Assembly: GCA_033032175.1 (NCBI GenBank)
Contig: CM065304.1
Coordinates: 1,922,001-1,986,000, forward strand
Length of the DNA: 64,000 nt
Direction: 5' to 3'
From: Saturnia japonica
Lineage: Eukaryota > Arthropoda > Insecta > Lepidoptera > Saturniidae
Shown one piece after another: positions 23,938 to 35,516 of the stretch. The notes beneath the pieces are model-generated. The model did no database searches. It saw nothing but the letters and a program-made list of their open reading frames with translations, and was not told the origin of the DNA. The position numbers were made by a program, and so were the translations under genes. The stretch's first letter is position 1, and every line of letters begins with the position of its first letter.

Positions 23938-24034
23938 ACGGAGTTGGAAGGAGGCGCACAATCGTCTGCTCCCGCGCTGCCGCTTTGTCCTGCCGGCAAA
24001 CCAGATGTCGAAGGCCAACCGCTGCTCAATGATG
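23938..24034 (+). CDS. putative internal exon of an unidentified host gene (97 nt)
   Basis: A sharply less AT-rich island begins right after GCGTCTCTGCAG (acceptor) and ends at GATG|GTAAGC, a good donor. One frame is open across the whole exon: 32 codons plus one base, starting TELEGGAQSSAPALPL and ending with DVEGQPLLND. The composition (Ala, Pro, Leu, Gly and acidic residues) fits a linker or disordered region. No catalytic or domain motif can be seen. The other two frames are less protein-like; frame 3 has a stop near the end. Flanking introns would carry LINE and MITE debris. I do not recognise the gene, and other exons must lie outside the window or be too short to see. If real, the surrounding tens of kilobases are intronic. 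Confidence 0.55.
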
Positions 24035-24064
24035 GTAAGCAAATACTTATTATCTTCAGTGTTT

Positions 24065-24273
24065 AAAGGCAGAGATATAGTCTAAATACGCCACGTTACC
24101 CGACGCGAAGTGACATTTGTTGAGTCAAATCAAAATGTGTTAATTTGTACGGCCAGATCACATTATTAACACCTGACGCGACGTCGCGCTTTTTATCTAT
24201 CGCGGTTTATAGCACAGTTCTGTCCTTCTCTCTCCGCGTCGTGTTACGTGTTAAAAGTATGTTTCCGCCTTAA
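24065..24273. mobile_element. probable MITE with imperfect terminal inverted repeats
   Basis: The left end AAAGGCAGAGATATAG and, 20 bases in, CACGTTACCCGACGCG match the inverse of the right end (AAGGCGGAAACATAC and CACGTAACACGACGCG when read on the minus strand). Arm length is about 45 bases and the element about 210 bases. TTTA/TTAA-like sequences flank it, but the target duplication is ambiguous. It sits some 30 bases downstream of the exon donor. Confidence 0.5.
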
Positions 24274-24604
24274 TGCTCTTTCAATTCATGGACAGCGTGA
24301 ATTTATGCTTATACATTAAAAAACTTTGTTCATAACGAGAAGAAACATAGTGTTCCCATACACAAACACTAAACAATGCACATAAGATTTCTGATTAAAT
24401 GTCGCTTTTAGGGCCATAGGACTTTATAAAATCCAAAATAATTTATCGAATCTCGAACAAACATGTGGTTAAATACGAATTTGTGTATTTATTTACACGA
24501 GCTATCGTATATGGGTGTCGCAACGGCTAACAAAAATTGGAAGTTAACAGCGTTGGTTATGTTCCCAAATTGTTTTATTAGGAAATGAGATTTCGTATCT
24601 GGAT

Positions 24605-25110
24605 ATTAATATGTGTTACCTTAAGAGTCCTAAGAGGGTCCTAGAGACTGCACAGCTGTCCAGTTTTACGGCGCTACGATTGCGCTGGCTGGGGCATGTG
24701 TATCAAATGGAGTCATTCCATTTGCCGCGTTGTGTCATGCTAGGTGCCATAGCAAATACGAAAAGGAGCGTAGGAAGGCCACTGCTATGGTTCAAAGACT
24801 GTGTTAAGCTTGACATTGCTGCTTTTAACATCAATCACGCGGGATGGGAGAAGCTCACTGAGCCGAAGAATGAATGGCGCGTTGTCTGATGGATGGCCGA
24901 AAAACGCGCGATGAAGCTTGGTTTCGTAGTTTGGAGAACAAAAGAGTAATGAGACATGATCACGCTGGTCACGCTGCATGTAATACCGCTCTAATATGTT
25001 CCTATTGCGGTCGAGAATGCCGTTCTCAAATTGGCTCATATAGCCACGAAAGGAAGTGCTCCCAGGGACACTGATTAAATCGTCTGAGACAGACGAAAAG
25101 GCCAATGATG
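24605..25110 (+). pseudogene. LINE C-terminal end with zinc-finger-like tail, frameshifted
   Basis: The first frame (24611-24889) contains FTALRLRWLGHVYQM, LPRCVMLGA and RSVGRPLLWFKDCVKLDIA, then WEKLTEPKNEWR. This is the C-terminal 'RLRWLGHVxRM ... GRPxxRWKDCVK' region of insect LINE ORF2. A frameshift near 24880 moves the reading to the frame of 24874-25074, which continues with RDEAWFRSLENKR. It ends with a Cys2-His-Cys finger, CSYCGRECRSQIGSYSHERKC. Only the 3' end of the element is present. It is clearly dead, but the two halves align well. Confidence 0.8.
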
Positions 25111-25199
25111 ATCTTAAGAGTGTTTAATCGGTTTCGGTTATGAATATGAATACAAAATAATTCCAGATCATATCCGATAGTTTTGGGATATTTTCATTT

Positions 25200-25366
25200 C
25201 TAAATATTACATTTTTTAAAGAATTACTATCTCCTTATCCAGTTCCAAAACTACCTCTGTGCCAAATCTCATAAAGATCGGTTCAGCGGTTTAATCGTGA
25301 ATAGATGATAAATAGACAGACATAATTACTTTAGCATTTATGATATTAGCCTGGATATTACTCATA
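25200..25366 (+). repeat. interspersed repeat, family E fragment
   Basis: AAGATCGGTTCAGCGGTTTA, an ATAGACAGACATAATTACTT block and a terminal GATATTAGCCTGGAT parallel 42270-42358 (GGTTCAGCGGTCTAGGCG, ACAGACAGAGTTACTTTC, AATATTAGTATGGAT). This is a common lepidopteran end block. The element is non-coding. Confidence 0.5.
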
Positions 25367-26624
25367 TATGCGTAGTTTACTCGAGTATTGTTCACAAATT
25401 TGTAATCCTCAATATGAAATAGGATAGAATCTATTCGGCATAGATTCATTAAACATTTGCAGTATAAATGCAAAATATATGATGACCGCTATGAAAAGGG
25501 ATGTAGAAGATATCACATCCTATCTCCACGCGAAAGACATAGTATAGCTGACATACTTACTTTACTGAAGGTAGCGCAATGCCAAATTGACTCTCCTCAT
25601 TTGATTTCTAAATTAAACCATAAAGTACCAAGTATATCTATCCACCCGTCAACCGATTTATCTTTTGCGTTACCAATGGTTCTACCAATTATAGGTAAAA
25701 TTCATTTTTTATAAGATCAGTCGAACCGAGTCAACAATCTCGACGAGTTACCTGACCTCGATTTATTTAATTCATCTACAAATATTATACGTGCAGAAAT
25801 TTCTAAAAACTAGTTGAACGACATGACTTCCTGACTGTCCTGTTGTTTCTGATTTTTTTCTCTTTCTTTCTTTAATTGGTAATTACAATTTATTATTGTA
25901 TTGTAATTATACCTACTTAAGTTAAGGCAGAATCTCGATATGCGAAAACAAATAAATGGTGTATATTAATGAATATTTCGTATCAAGTAAGAGAATATAA
26001 ACACTGTATGTTTTCCAAATAAAATAAAATAAAACTATCATATCATTTTAAAATATTCAAACCTAAGTATGAAACTAATACATCTTATAAGATGTAATAA
26101 TAGCGTTAACATAAGAAACAACTTGGATTAGTGAAAAGCAGACTCGTCTCCGGGGATCGTAAGACGAATTGCGTATCGGAATACGTAGCTTGGGTCCCTT
26201 AGCGCCTTCCCCTTTGTATAAAGAACCAGATTAATATACACTAGTTACTACTACCTACCTTATTCTTTAGATTTAGAGAGAAAAAAATAGCCTATTACAG
26301 TACAAAGTAATGAATAGACATGACATGTATTATACATGCACTTGGCATGGATCTATAAACCATGTGAATAAAACAATAACGTACAAGAAGCATATTTCTA
26401 TAATAATTATAATTACTTGGCTTTTGGCTACATAATTATAAAAGAATAATCGACTATTTCGAATGTTAAGTAAATCTAAACAGTGTATCTAAGAATAAAG
26501 TAATTTAATTATTAGAATATGTTGCCGTTCAATTGCTGAGTTATTATAATAATTATAGTAATAAATGTGTCATAATATTGATACCGTCACTATAAATGTT
26601 AATAGGTAATTGATTAGATAACAA
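25367..26624. other. AT-rich non-coding DNA
   Basis: No gene seen. The 85-codon + frame at 25457-25714 lacks recognisable motifs and codon-like composition. A short TC-rich stretch lies near 25858. Confidence 0.4.
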
Positions 26625-27144
26625 TCTATAGTATTATACAATTAATAAAATTGAAGCCTCTGTTTGTACTGTCAAAATAACAGCTTTTACTAAATGCATA
26701 TGAAATTACATACGATACATATAAAAAAGCAACATTTTTTAAAATTTATATTTGTCTGACTGTCTATCTGTTTGTTCCGGGTAATCCTCGAAACGGTTGG
26801 ACCGATTTTGAGGGGACTCTCACTCATAGATAGCTGATGTAATAGGGAGTAACTTAGGTTACTTTTATTTTAGAAAAATAATTATGGTTCCACACAAATA
26901 AAAAAAAACTGGTAATGGTGAATAAATTCGTGCGTTTAAATGGGTTAAGCTGATATATAGCAAACTAGTGTAATACATGATTGTAGGGATTAAAAATACC
27001 TATAATAAAGTCAGGGAAAGTTTACGTCTATCTTCTAAGGAACACCCACAAAGCATTTTTAATTTTTAAATTGCCGGTAGCAGGGGAACAAGATTCGCAC
27101 GGGCATTCTGTAGTCCACGTGAGCGAAGCCGCGGGCATAGCTAG
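26625..27144 (+). mobile_element. Helitron-like non-autonomous element (family B), full length
   Basis: It starts TCTATA after A, has an 8-10 base insertion before ACAATTAATAAAATTGAAG, and continues through the family interior. It ends GCCGCGGGCATAGCTAG at 27144 followed by T. Same A|TC...CTAG|T layout as 43699-44215. No coding. Confidence 0.75.
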
Positions 27145-27269
27145 TTTATAATAAAGTTGTTGAATAGTTACTTTCATAGACGCTAACTAAAATAACTTAT
27201 TTGGTTTTACATGAGGTCTCACAACTATTTGTGGGGAAAGAACTGAGTTGCGATACTTTTTTTACGTTT

Positions 27270-27660
27270 TATGTCTTGATGGGAGTTGGGTACGCGTCAC
27301 TTCCCCTCTGCGTGAGGGGGAGGGGGGGGTGACGTTTCCCGGTTTGGACGGGCGTTTTTGTTGCGCCGTATGCCCGTCTCATAGACGCCGTACGGATGCC
27401 AGTGGGCCGCGATGTTAGTAGTGAGGGGGTCCGGGGGGTGCAATAATGCACGACCGCTTGAGGTGCCGGGTCTTCAATGAAAGTCGTAATCTTGTTAATT
27501 GTTCGCAGGACGACCAAAGCTTTCTTCTTGTTGTCTTGTAGTTACTTGTACTTCGATGATTCGCGCCGCGCCCAATACGGCCCCTCTTCGAGCTTAAGTA
27601 GTTCGAAGAATGACCGTAAAGAGAGCCCCGTTTTATTTCGTGTTTTAATTTCAGTTTTAG
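27270..27660 (-). other. isolated GC-rich patch, possible decayed coding or 5' region of a retroelement
   Basis: It stands out from the AT-rich surroundings, with G-runs at 27318-27332 and 27425-27440. On the minus strand two overlapping frames run for 82 and 102 codons (27269-27517 and 27415-27723). The first is rich in Pro, Thr and Arg, the second in Arg, Lys and Ser. Neither resembles a known domain. A retrotransposon 5' UTR/ORF1 start or an unrecognised exon are both possible. I cannot choose between them. Confidence 0.3.
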
Positions 27661-28096
27661 CTTTGGTTGCCCTGTTAATCTCTCTATATTTCTGTCATTA
27701 TATATCTTATGTACACATGTCATATATCAAAATGTTCCTCTTTGAATTACCTAACCATTACATATTCACATATAATATACATTAAGTATATATTCCGTAC
27801 ATAAGCCAAAACATGTAATTTACGGGCGGCATCACCGTTTTCCGTTCGTAAAGTTTCTATAATATTTGATATCCTTACTCTATTGGCTTACTTTATGCAT
27901 TAATCTATTCTATATTAGTTCTATTCTCATATTTGTAACACACAATACATAATCGTTTATATACATCTTAATATATAACATGCAACTTATAATGTAGCGT
28001 AGTCGCTAACATTTCTCTATAATATTGTCTGTATCAATTTATTTTATCGTAACACATAGTACATAACACGTAAACACAATAATATCACATAATAAC

Positions 28097-28206
28097 CTAA
28101 CAAGAAACACGAAAATAACTGTTCTGTCGCCAACAATGGGATCTCATTTCTTTTTGTAGGTCATCCTCTACTTTCACTTTTTCTTCTTTTATAGGCTCAA
28201 CGCTAC
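28097..28206 (-). other. weak candidate terminal exon
   Basis: On the minus strand, an acceptor-like TTTTAAATTTTAG is followed by an open frame of 35 codons after a two-base remainder: SVEPIKEEKVKVEDDLQKEM and then RSHCWRQNS, ending at TAG (28097-28099). The charged Lys/Glu composition is protein-like, and AATAAA-type signals occur about 60 to 70 bases further on. The frame is short, no upstream exon was found, and the DNA could equally be part of an old retroelement. Confidence 0.2.
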
Positions 28207-28225
28207 CTAAAATTTAAAATTTGAA

Positions 28226-29444
28226 GTTTTTAAAAGTGCTAGAAGTATCTTAGAATTTTGATGATCGGTGTGTATGTCAGTGACAAAATCAAGTACTTTT
28301 ACTAGCGTAAATTCGTAAAATTAATATATAATTATTAGGTATATTTGCAATATAGCCAGTTACAGTAAATACTCTTGATTTGTAAAAATTCAAACTTCTT
28401 GCTTTATACAAAACAAAGATATAGGGGGGTCAAAACTGTCGTGAGTCGCTTCGAGAAAAGGATGGTACGGCTGTGCTCGACTTGGCGGGAGAACTACCGT
28501 GCGTCCTAATTAAGTGTATACTTCTATAAATCTATCAGATGTCGTCGGCGTTTTTCTCATACTTGCTCGCTGTACTTTATGTTCGCATGAAATAGTTTGC
28601 TTCCTTATGCAAACCGCTGTCACGAACCCGCTTCCTACATTTTAATTCACCGCTGAATTCTATAAACAAGGAATGCCTCTATTGTACTTCAAACGGATTT
28701 TAATTTAATGCTATGGTAATTATTATCTTCTTAAATAAATTAAAATGAATTGTGGATTCTTAACAAATTACATTAAATCTTGTTTGTCTCAGTTATTTTG
28801 TTATTTCCACGATCGCGTTTAGTAATTAATTGGACATTTACCTACGTGGTGAATTAATAAACAAGCTCTTTTTATCTGGTACTTAAAAAAACATCACACA
28901 AATTGAATCTGGTTAAATTATAACGTAATCAAAAATACTAGATAATAAATATTTAAGCAATCATTTGTAAATCAAGTTCCTTTATAGGTTTAATATTAAT
29001 ATGAGCCGTTGCAGTAAGATCTGAATCTAGATGAAAAGTTGTTCAAAGGGGTCGTTTTTGAAGGAAATAGGCCAAAGGCGATCGTAAATACCCACCTCTT
29101 AAAAACACTGTATCTCTATAGTGAAGCAAAACAACCAACCACCATCATCATTTCTAGAGAAGCTTAAAAGGTAGGCTATGAGGATTCTTGCGTTCAATTA
29201 TCCTGAACTGTATAGTAGTAGCAATTACCATTCAAATTGTTGGTTAGAACTTTAAATAATTAAACGCGAGTAAAATCGTGGACACAGCGAATGTAATACA
29301 AAAGCATAGATAATAATAATATCTAGGCGACCGAGCTGTGCTCGAAGTCTTAAAAAAATATAATTGGTTTGTCGGAAACCGCTTGTTATATTATGTATGT
29401 ATGTATATTCTATGATTTCTGATTTATTATTGACGATTCTTAAA
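28226..29444. other. AT-rich non-coding DNA
   Basis: Nothing recognisable apart from a less AT-rich bit at 28430-28510 without a convincing frame. Confidence 0.4.
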
Positions 29445-29706
29445 CTGCCGCTTTCGATAACTTACCTACCCATTATTTCAATTACTAAAGATAGACAAGT
29501 AATATAACCTTTTGTCCTTACTTTTTTTTCAATAACCTAGATAATGGATAGTTTTTCGTATCTACATAATATTATATCCATATCCTATAGTTTGAATAGA
29601 TAAAAGGGAAGCCGAAATATGTCTTAAGTAAGTTAAAGATAATAGTTATTGCAAATATGTACTTAATCGGGGATAGTAAACCCAGATATGTTATTGAAAA
29701 CGGCCG
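29445..29706. mobile_element. MITE, PIF/Harbinger-like, copy 2
   Basis: Left end CTGCCGCTTTCGATAAC and right end GTTATTGAAAACGGCCG are inverted relatives of the ends at 14654-14875. The interior shares ATCTACATAATATTATATCC-type sequence and AGGGAAGCCGAAATATG. It is more diverged, and the flanking TAA-type duplication is no longer clear. Confidence 0.65.
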
Positions 29707-29734
29707 ATAGCCTCTCAATTATGGGATGACGTAT

Positions 29735-30010
29735 GCTTCCAGTCCACAAAATTTCATCAGAATCGGTTAAGAATTAATGAAATTTTAAATTTTTGTTTTT
29801 TTTTACGATTCTTAAAGGTGTCATTGAAAATTCTCATAGATCATCATCATTCATGGAATTTATTATTATTCCCATGTACAAAATTTCATCAAAATCGGAT
29901 AAGACGTTTTTGAGTTAAATCAAGACATGTAAACAGACAGACAGACAAAAAAATGACGGGTTGCACCCCTGGAGTGCCGACAGAAGTGAGAACTTATTTT
30001 GGCGCGTTAG
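29735..30010 (+). repeat. interspersed repeat, unclassified
   Basis: It contains two AAATTTCATCARAATCGG phrases, a run of CAGACAGACAGACA and the end GGAGTGCCGACAGAAGTGAG. These are common features of lepidopteran non-autonomous elements. It directly follows the MITE at 29445-29706. Non-coding. Confidence 0.5.
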
Positions 30011-32454
30011 ACATTTTTTAGATGGGTACTAGGGTTATTGGGTTATGAATTGCATTTTATTTATGAATTGTATTTTATTTATTATTAGAAACTTTAAAAT
30101 ACATTTCATATACTTTTATGAAAGACGCCTTCGCGGTCTGCTATATGTACATGCATATATGCAGAAACTATAGCTGCGTCTCGTAACGGTGTCGCGAGTC
30201 CAGTGATTTTATCTCATCTAAAAATATGCGTACCGCGAAAAAGAAGTTTTCACTTCAAAAATTTTTATATTCATAATCGGTATCGTTCATATAGTACCTA
30301 GGTATGCCTATCGGGAAATATTGGAAAAATATTATCTGAATATACAGAACAACAAATTTATTAATATAGATATAAAGATATTGTTGCGATGTATTTATTC
30401 TGGCTGCGGTAAGGTGGAGATTCGCGCAGAACGTTCTTTAACTTTTCACGCTCAATGTGGACGGTATCCGCACCAATAAACTGATTTATCAATGACAATG
30501 TTCGTTCTTGAGGAAAATTGGCACAAAGGCACTCTATTTTTTCTTGTAAACAATAGTTTTCAACTTGGATCAACTTTTATTTTGCAATTTTTTATACCAA
30601 TTAAATCTGAGTGAAGCTTACGGCGACGGTCAGAGAACAATAAAACCGTACACCACAGATTCCCAAAGTGTGCACCACGATGTTTCGGAGCGCCGTAACT
30701 TAGGCTCTAAACAGGGGCGCTGTAATGAGTTACTTATGCCCGGTTTTTAAGGCTCCTAATTAACTGTTCATTAGCTATTTATTCTATAAAGATAACTGTA
30801 GCTTAAACCATGTTTATCTCATCATGTATTTCTGAATACATATTTTGTGACTTTTCGAAAACTATCTACCCAATAAGTAGTTCAATAAGCTGCCACAAAA
30901 TGGAACCTTTACTAAACTTATTGTCTAATAGTATTATAAAATATATTTGGAAGTTATATATTGAGTTCCACAAGATAGCGTTTCTCTGGAAATTTTAATT
31001 TTATATTGCACTTTGCTAGATCTGTATCACGATATGATTTTTTTATCCGCATATATAGGTTAAAATGGTTAGTATTACAAAGTTTATTTTAGTTTACATA
31101 AAAAGTTACCGCATTTCATTTAACCTTATAGTTAGTTCTCCTGTGTACCAGACTACCAGATTGTAGTGTCAACACTCATAGTAAACACTAATATAAGTAA
31201 AGAAAATAAACAGAGAACATTGAAAGAACATTGCTTAGTGCAACTATAATTGAAATAGTACACTATATGATAAATAGAATATAGCAAGTAACAAGAAACA
31301 GAAGAGAAAGCAAATTTAAAGATAATAAACAAATAAACAACTTAAAATCTAATAATTGGTAAACTACTGCATCAACATTACTCTTCGAAATGAGCAAAAT
31401 ATTTCTTGATTGCAGGATAGGTTATTAATTAAGGTTATATTCTTTAGATGTAGGTATTTTCCAACAGTATACTAGCGAAACCGACTTTTAGTTCGGCTGG
31501 TATGCTGTGGAACTTTATTGTTAATAGTTATAGTGTGAGGGATAAAAGTATGTAGTACTTTTATTTCGTTAGTAGTTAATTTACTGAAAAAAATTATGTT
31601 TTTAAATTTTTTTTTTGTTGAATTTGGATATACTCCGTTCGGACTGGCATACACCAAATGTAAATGCTCCTTAAATAAAGAGAAAAAAAAATGAATGTGT
31701 GTATGTTATAGTACGATTTATTCTGTTTTACTACTGAACAATAATTTGTTTTACTACTTAACAATATTTTGTTTATAGTACTATAATTTAATTGTTTACT
31801 TATAATATTTGATTTGATAACTGATACGTGTCATTGTTTACATATTTTGGCTTGGGCATGGTGAGAAATTCCTAACCCTGTAAGTGGGTCGTGAAATTAA
31901 ACGTTTAGGAACCTGTGCCGTAGGATAAGCCATTTTAAAAAAGACTTAATTTTTTACAGTGTATTTATGTATTTATTTAACAGAGCTTTATTTGTTGTCT
32001 GACGTACAGACTTGGTGGTTATCGAACACGATATAGAAAATGTTTTACACGTAGTATTCTTGTTACTCTGAGGCCTAACTCACGGCCGGGAGATTAAAAC
32101 AAAATTAATATAAATACGGTTTGTTGTTAGACAGATTACGCTTAGATTTCAGTATTACTTATTATCGTACACCTTTATTTCATTATCAGATATACCAGGT
32201 CTCGTGTTGTTGTGACTTAGTCTGTTTTTTAGTACCTTGGCGTATTGGAACACGAGGTTGTGTCAAAATTTCAAAGCAATCGATGAAGACGTTTTAAAGA
32301 TTAAGGTTTTGAATAAACGAGCTTTTAAATTTTTATTTAAATGCCCCCGAAATTGAGAATAAATAATATTTATTGAATCATGGTTTCTTATAATTTACCT
32401 AGCCAACTCATTACAGCTACGATATTATGAAATAAATACACATAATTATTATTA
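30011..32454. other. AT-rich non-coding DNA
   Basis: No gene recognised. At 30100-30250 there is a less AT-rich block (TCTCGTAACGGTGTCGCGAG), which may be another old repeat. The short frames at 30361-30573 (-) and 30565-30750 (+) carry no motif I know. Poly-A tracts at 31680-31690 suggest retroposed debris. Confidence 0.4.
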
Positions 32455-32825
32455 CTAGCGATCGCCCTAAGCTCGAAACTCCACTAGCGACTTTTTGATC
32501 ATAGACTATTTTCTGTTTGACATTTGCAGTATTCATGAACCTAAATAATGAGTATTATCTACATCACTTGCTGTCACTTTTCGTTGAGTGACAATATCAA
32601 TATTTTGTGGGGTCTAAGTTCAATGGCACTGGTCAGGTTAGGATTCGCAGTATTAATTAATTTAATTTAATATATATTAGTAACATATATTATAGGTGAA
32701 TTTCAGCTTTCTGCACTCATTCTCCATATAAACTTTAACCATGCCAAATCTCACAGACTTCCGTGCACGCAATACGCTTAAAAAGGTACCGAAAGCATTT
32801 ACTTCACGTATTAATATATATATAT
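32455..32825 (+). repeat. family A interspersed repeat, nearly complete
   Basis: It runs from ACTAGCGATCGCCC through GCGACTTTTTGATCATAGAC, CTTGCTGTCACTTTTCG, GGTCTAAGTTCAATGGCAC and ATGCCAAATCTCACAG to CACGTATTAATATATA. Most complete copy in the window. The frame starting MPNLTDFRARNTLKK at 32741 recurs in other copies only because the repeat does. Stops vary between copies, so it is not a gene. Confidence 0.8.
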
Positions 32826-33303
32826 ATTCTACAAAGGATGATTTACGTTCTCGGGTTTATCGAATTCTCTTTTTATTATTTCTACTTGCGACAATGTCTA
32901 ATCATCGGGACAGATTGATGTTATGCTGATAAATCTTATAAGTTCGCAGTGTTAGAGTTCATTTTGCTTCAGTAAAATCTCGAGCATACAACACAGCGAC
33001 AGCGTTACAAGGTGTCATTATCTGTTTAATAGTCCATAAACTGAGCCAATTGATGGTTTATCATACAGAAAATATAACTACTCGTTTAGCTTCCACCAAC
33101 CTGGCGGTTTATGTGCCATTTATTGTCTTCCTTAATTAACTTTTTATTACTAATTTATGTCTAATTTCTACAAAATGCTTGACAAATGAAAAAATGGTTT
33201 CTCTTCGACAAATTCTAGTTTCGAATACATTTTTTTTAAAGTAGTAATCATGTTTTTTTGAAACCTGGCGTTAATAGTATTTTAATAATCGCAGGAGATT
33301 TAA

Positions 33304-34648
33304 CCCGTCAATTCTCATGCTTCTGGAAAAATTGACGTGTTTACCATGTTTAAAACATGAAAAAAAAAAAACCCTTATTTATATTGTAAGGGGCGTGACA
33401 CCTACAGGTGACACTGGACGTAATTTATACCTTTAACTTAATATTGTAATAAAAAACTTACAATTTATTTTCTTCTTTACAGTTTTATTATATGAAAAAA
33501 AAATATGAAAATAACAATAAATGTAATGTATTATATAACATATCTCTGTATGTTTGTATGTGTGGTTTCCTTTTTACTTGTTATGAAATTTGTACCAGCA
33601 TTTGAGATGTAAACCTATATTACATTTAGAACACATTTTTCTTTTACATTCATGGCATAGTCCGTAATGGCGTTGTGAACAATCCTTCTCTGTATGATCA
33701 GCTGAACTGCCTCATAGTCTAGTTTCAATTGAACCTCTCGATTCTAGAGGCACTCCGCAATTGGTGTCCTTAGTTGGGGATTTTCCGTATTTTTGTAAAT
33801 GCGATATATCGATAGCCCTGCGAAACTCGCAGAAGTCCAGTCACTACCACGCTTTCTTTGGATCAGCCAAGAATTTTGACAGGATTTCTTTACCCTTAAA
33901 CCTATCCTCGTAGAATCGACATTCTCATCAAAGCAATCTATACCACCCATGTATCTGTTGTACATTTTTATAAGCGATGGGCAGTCAAATTGTATTTTTG
34001 TTCGATTTTTATTTATTACACCAAGCCGGTCCACTTTTGTTATTGGTGACAATCTGTGATAATTGGAGGCCACATTCACGTCATTATTATCATGCCACTT
34101 AACGACAATGATTTCTTTTGAGACCTCGTAAACCAGCTCACCCCTAGGTATTCTTCAGTAAAGTCCCCATCTTCAAGCGGAAATAAGATGATGTCACTGT
34201 CTAAACCATATTCACCTTCTAATGCACCAACTATTTCATTCAACGTCAACCTAAATGAAAAAAAGATGCTATCATGTACGCAGCCGAAACAAAAGTTTGA
34301 TCGCTATTTTAAGTAAAAAAGCTGTTGATTTATCAATAAAATTATTTAGATTACAAGTTACATTCCATTACAACAATTTGCAAAAATAAGTATTACAGTA
34401 CTTACACTTTCGCTATTTTTACAGCAATAAATAATTACAAAAGCGCTCCTACGCAAAAGAAATCATAACCGTTTGAAACAATTGAATAATTTGGCTGATG
34501 ACGTATGTATCAGTGTAGCCAAAAAAAAAACTACTATATTAACTGTTGACTTTAACTTAGTTGTATATTTTTTCTCAGTTTTTTATCTTATAAGTTAAAT
34601 AAATTGTCCAATCTCTGTCACCTACAGGCGACACTGAGAATTCACAAG
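33304..34648 (-). mobile_element. piggyBac-family transposon, internally deleted, with TTAA flanks
   Basis: TTAA at 33300-33303 and at 34649-34652 bracket a 1345-bp element. Its ends are CCCGTCAATTCTC on the left and CTTGTGAATTCTC on the right (minus strand), an imperfect inverted pair. A near-palindromic block containing ACCTACAGG and GACACTG sits inside both ends (33395-33417 and 34616-34636), like the sub-terminal repeats known in piggyBac elements. The transposase remnant inside is read on the minus strand. Its central part is gone, so it cannot be autonomous. Confidence 0.8.
33574..34249 (-). pseudogene. piggyBac transposase remnant (N-terminal piece, C-terminal half, Cys-rich tail)
   Basis: From 34249 downwards an N-terminal piece reads DSDIILFPLEDGDFTEE, the acidic leader typical of the family. 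After a frame change comes EIIVVKWHDNNDV, then the 33744-34079 frame with VASNYHRLSP and YNRYMGGIDCFDENV. This last is the family's third catalytic-Asp region (GGVD/GGID). After a stop and frameshift, the Cys/His-rich C-terminal domain follows at 33712-33574 (GLCHECKRKMCSKCNIG, then a final Cys and His before the stop). About 215 residues remain of the roughly 550-600 usual. The region holding the first two catalytic Asp residues is missing. Confidence 0.85.
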
Positions 34649-34652
34649 TTAA

Positions 34653-35516
34653 TTACTTAGAATATGCTTTTTACGCTGTTTTGCTTTTTATGAATTAAAA
34701 TTTTAATACGTACTTAAATTAAAAACTGAGAGGTGGTTATTAAAGATTCTTTTTTCTTATATTTTTCTCTTTTAAAACCTAAGAATTTCACCTTAAAATA
34801 CAGTTGAAAATATTTGACGATTATATTTATAAAGGTATGAAGAAGCACTTTCAAACCGTAATGTATCTCGTAAGAGTCACCTCGGTACGAATCAAATGCT
34901 GCCTGCAAATTAGCAATTCAAATATTTTCCCTTGCGCTCTTGTTTCTGAATCCGTTTGATCAACGCACAATTTAATACGTTCCTTCAATATTATATACGT
35001 CAATATCCATTTAACTTTTCAATGTAATTATTCCTTCATTAAATTACTAGAAACACGACGCGCTGACGAATAATATCTTTTCTAAATTTTACTTATGCAT
35101 TTTTGGAGTTTACTCCTTATTACTTTCGATCGAGCAAACTGTTATTAGATTTTTCTTATGAAATTCTCAGTAACAGCTCGGAGTTTCGTTTTCGAGCCCG
35201 ATTAATGGCAATGGGCTCGCCCCCTATTATATGAGACCCAAAAACATACTCGGCGAACTGTGGGTGTACGTCAGTGCACCTCTACCTAACCTTTCGGGGA
35301 ATACAGGCGTGATGGTATGTTATTTTCATATAAGACCCCAGTATGGAAATTTTATTTATATGTCGCGACAACCGCACTTCAAAGCCAGTCACTCTAGGCT
35401 TTTAGCATCTTGGACTACTTAGTCACTTAAAATCAGGCAACACTGTAATCAAACATTATGTAATGATTAAAAAAAAATCTTGTCATTTATTTTTTTACAT
35501 ACATTTATTATAACTA
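34653..35516. other. AT-rich non-coding DNA
   Basis: No gene or clear repeat. The 64-codon minus frame at 34714-34908 and the 63-codon plus frame at 35231-35422 have no motif. Confidence 0.4.
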
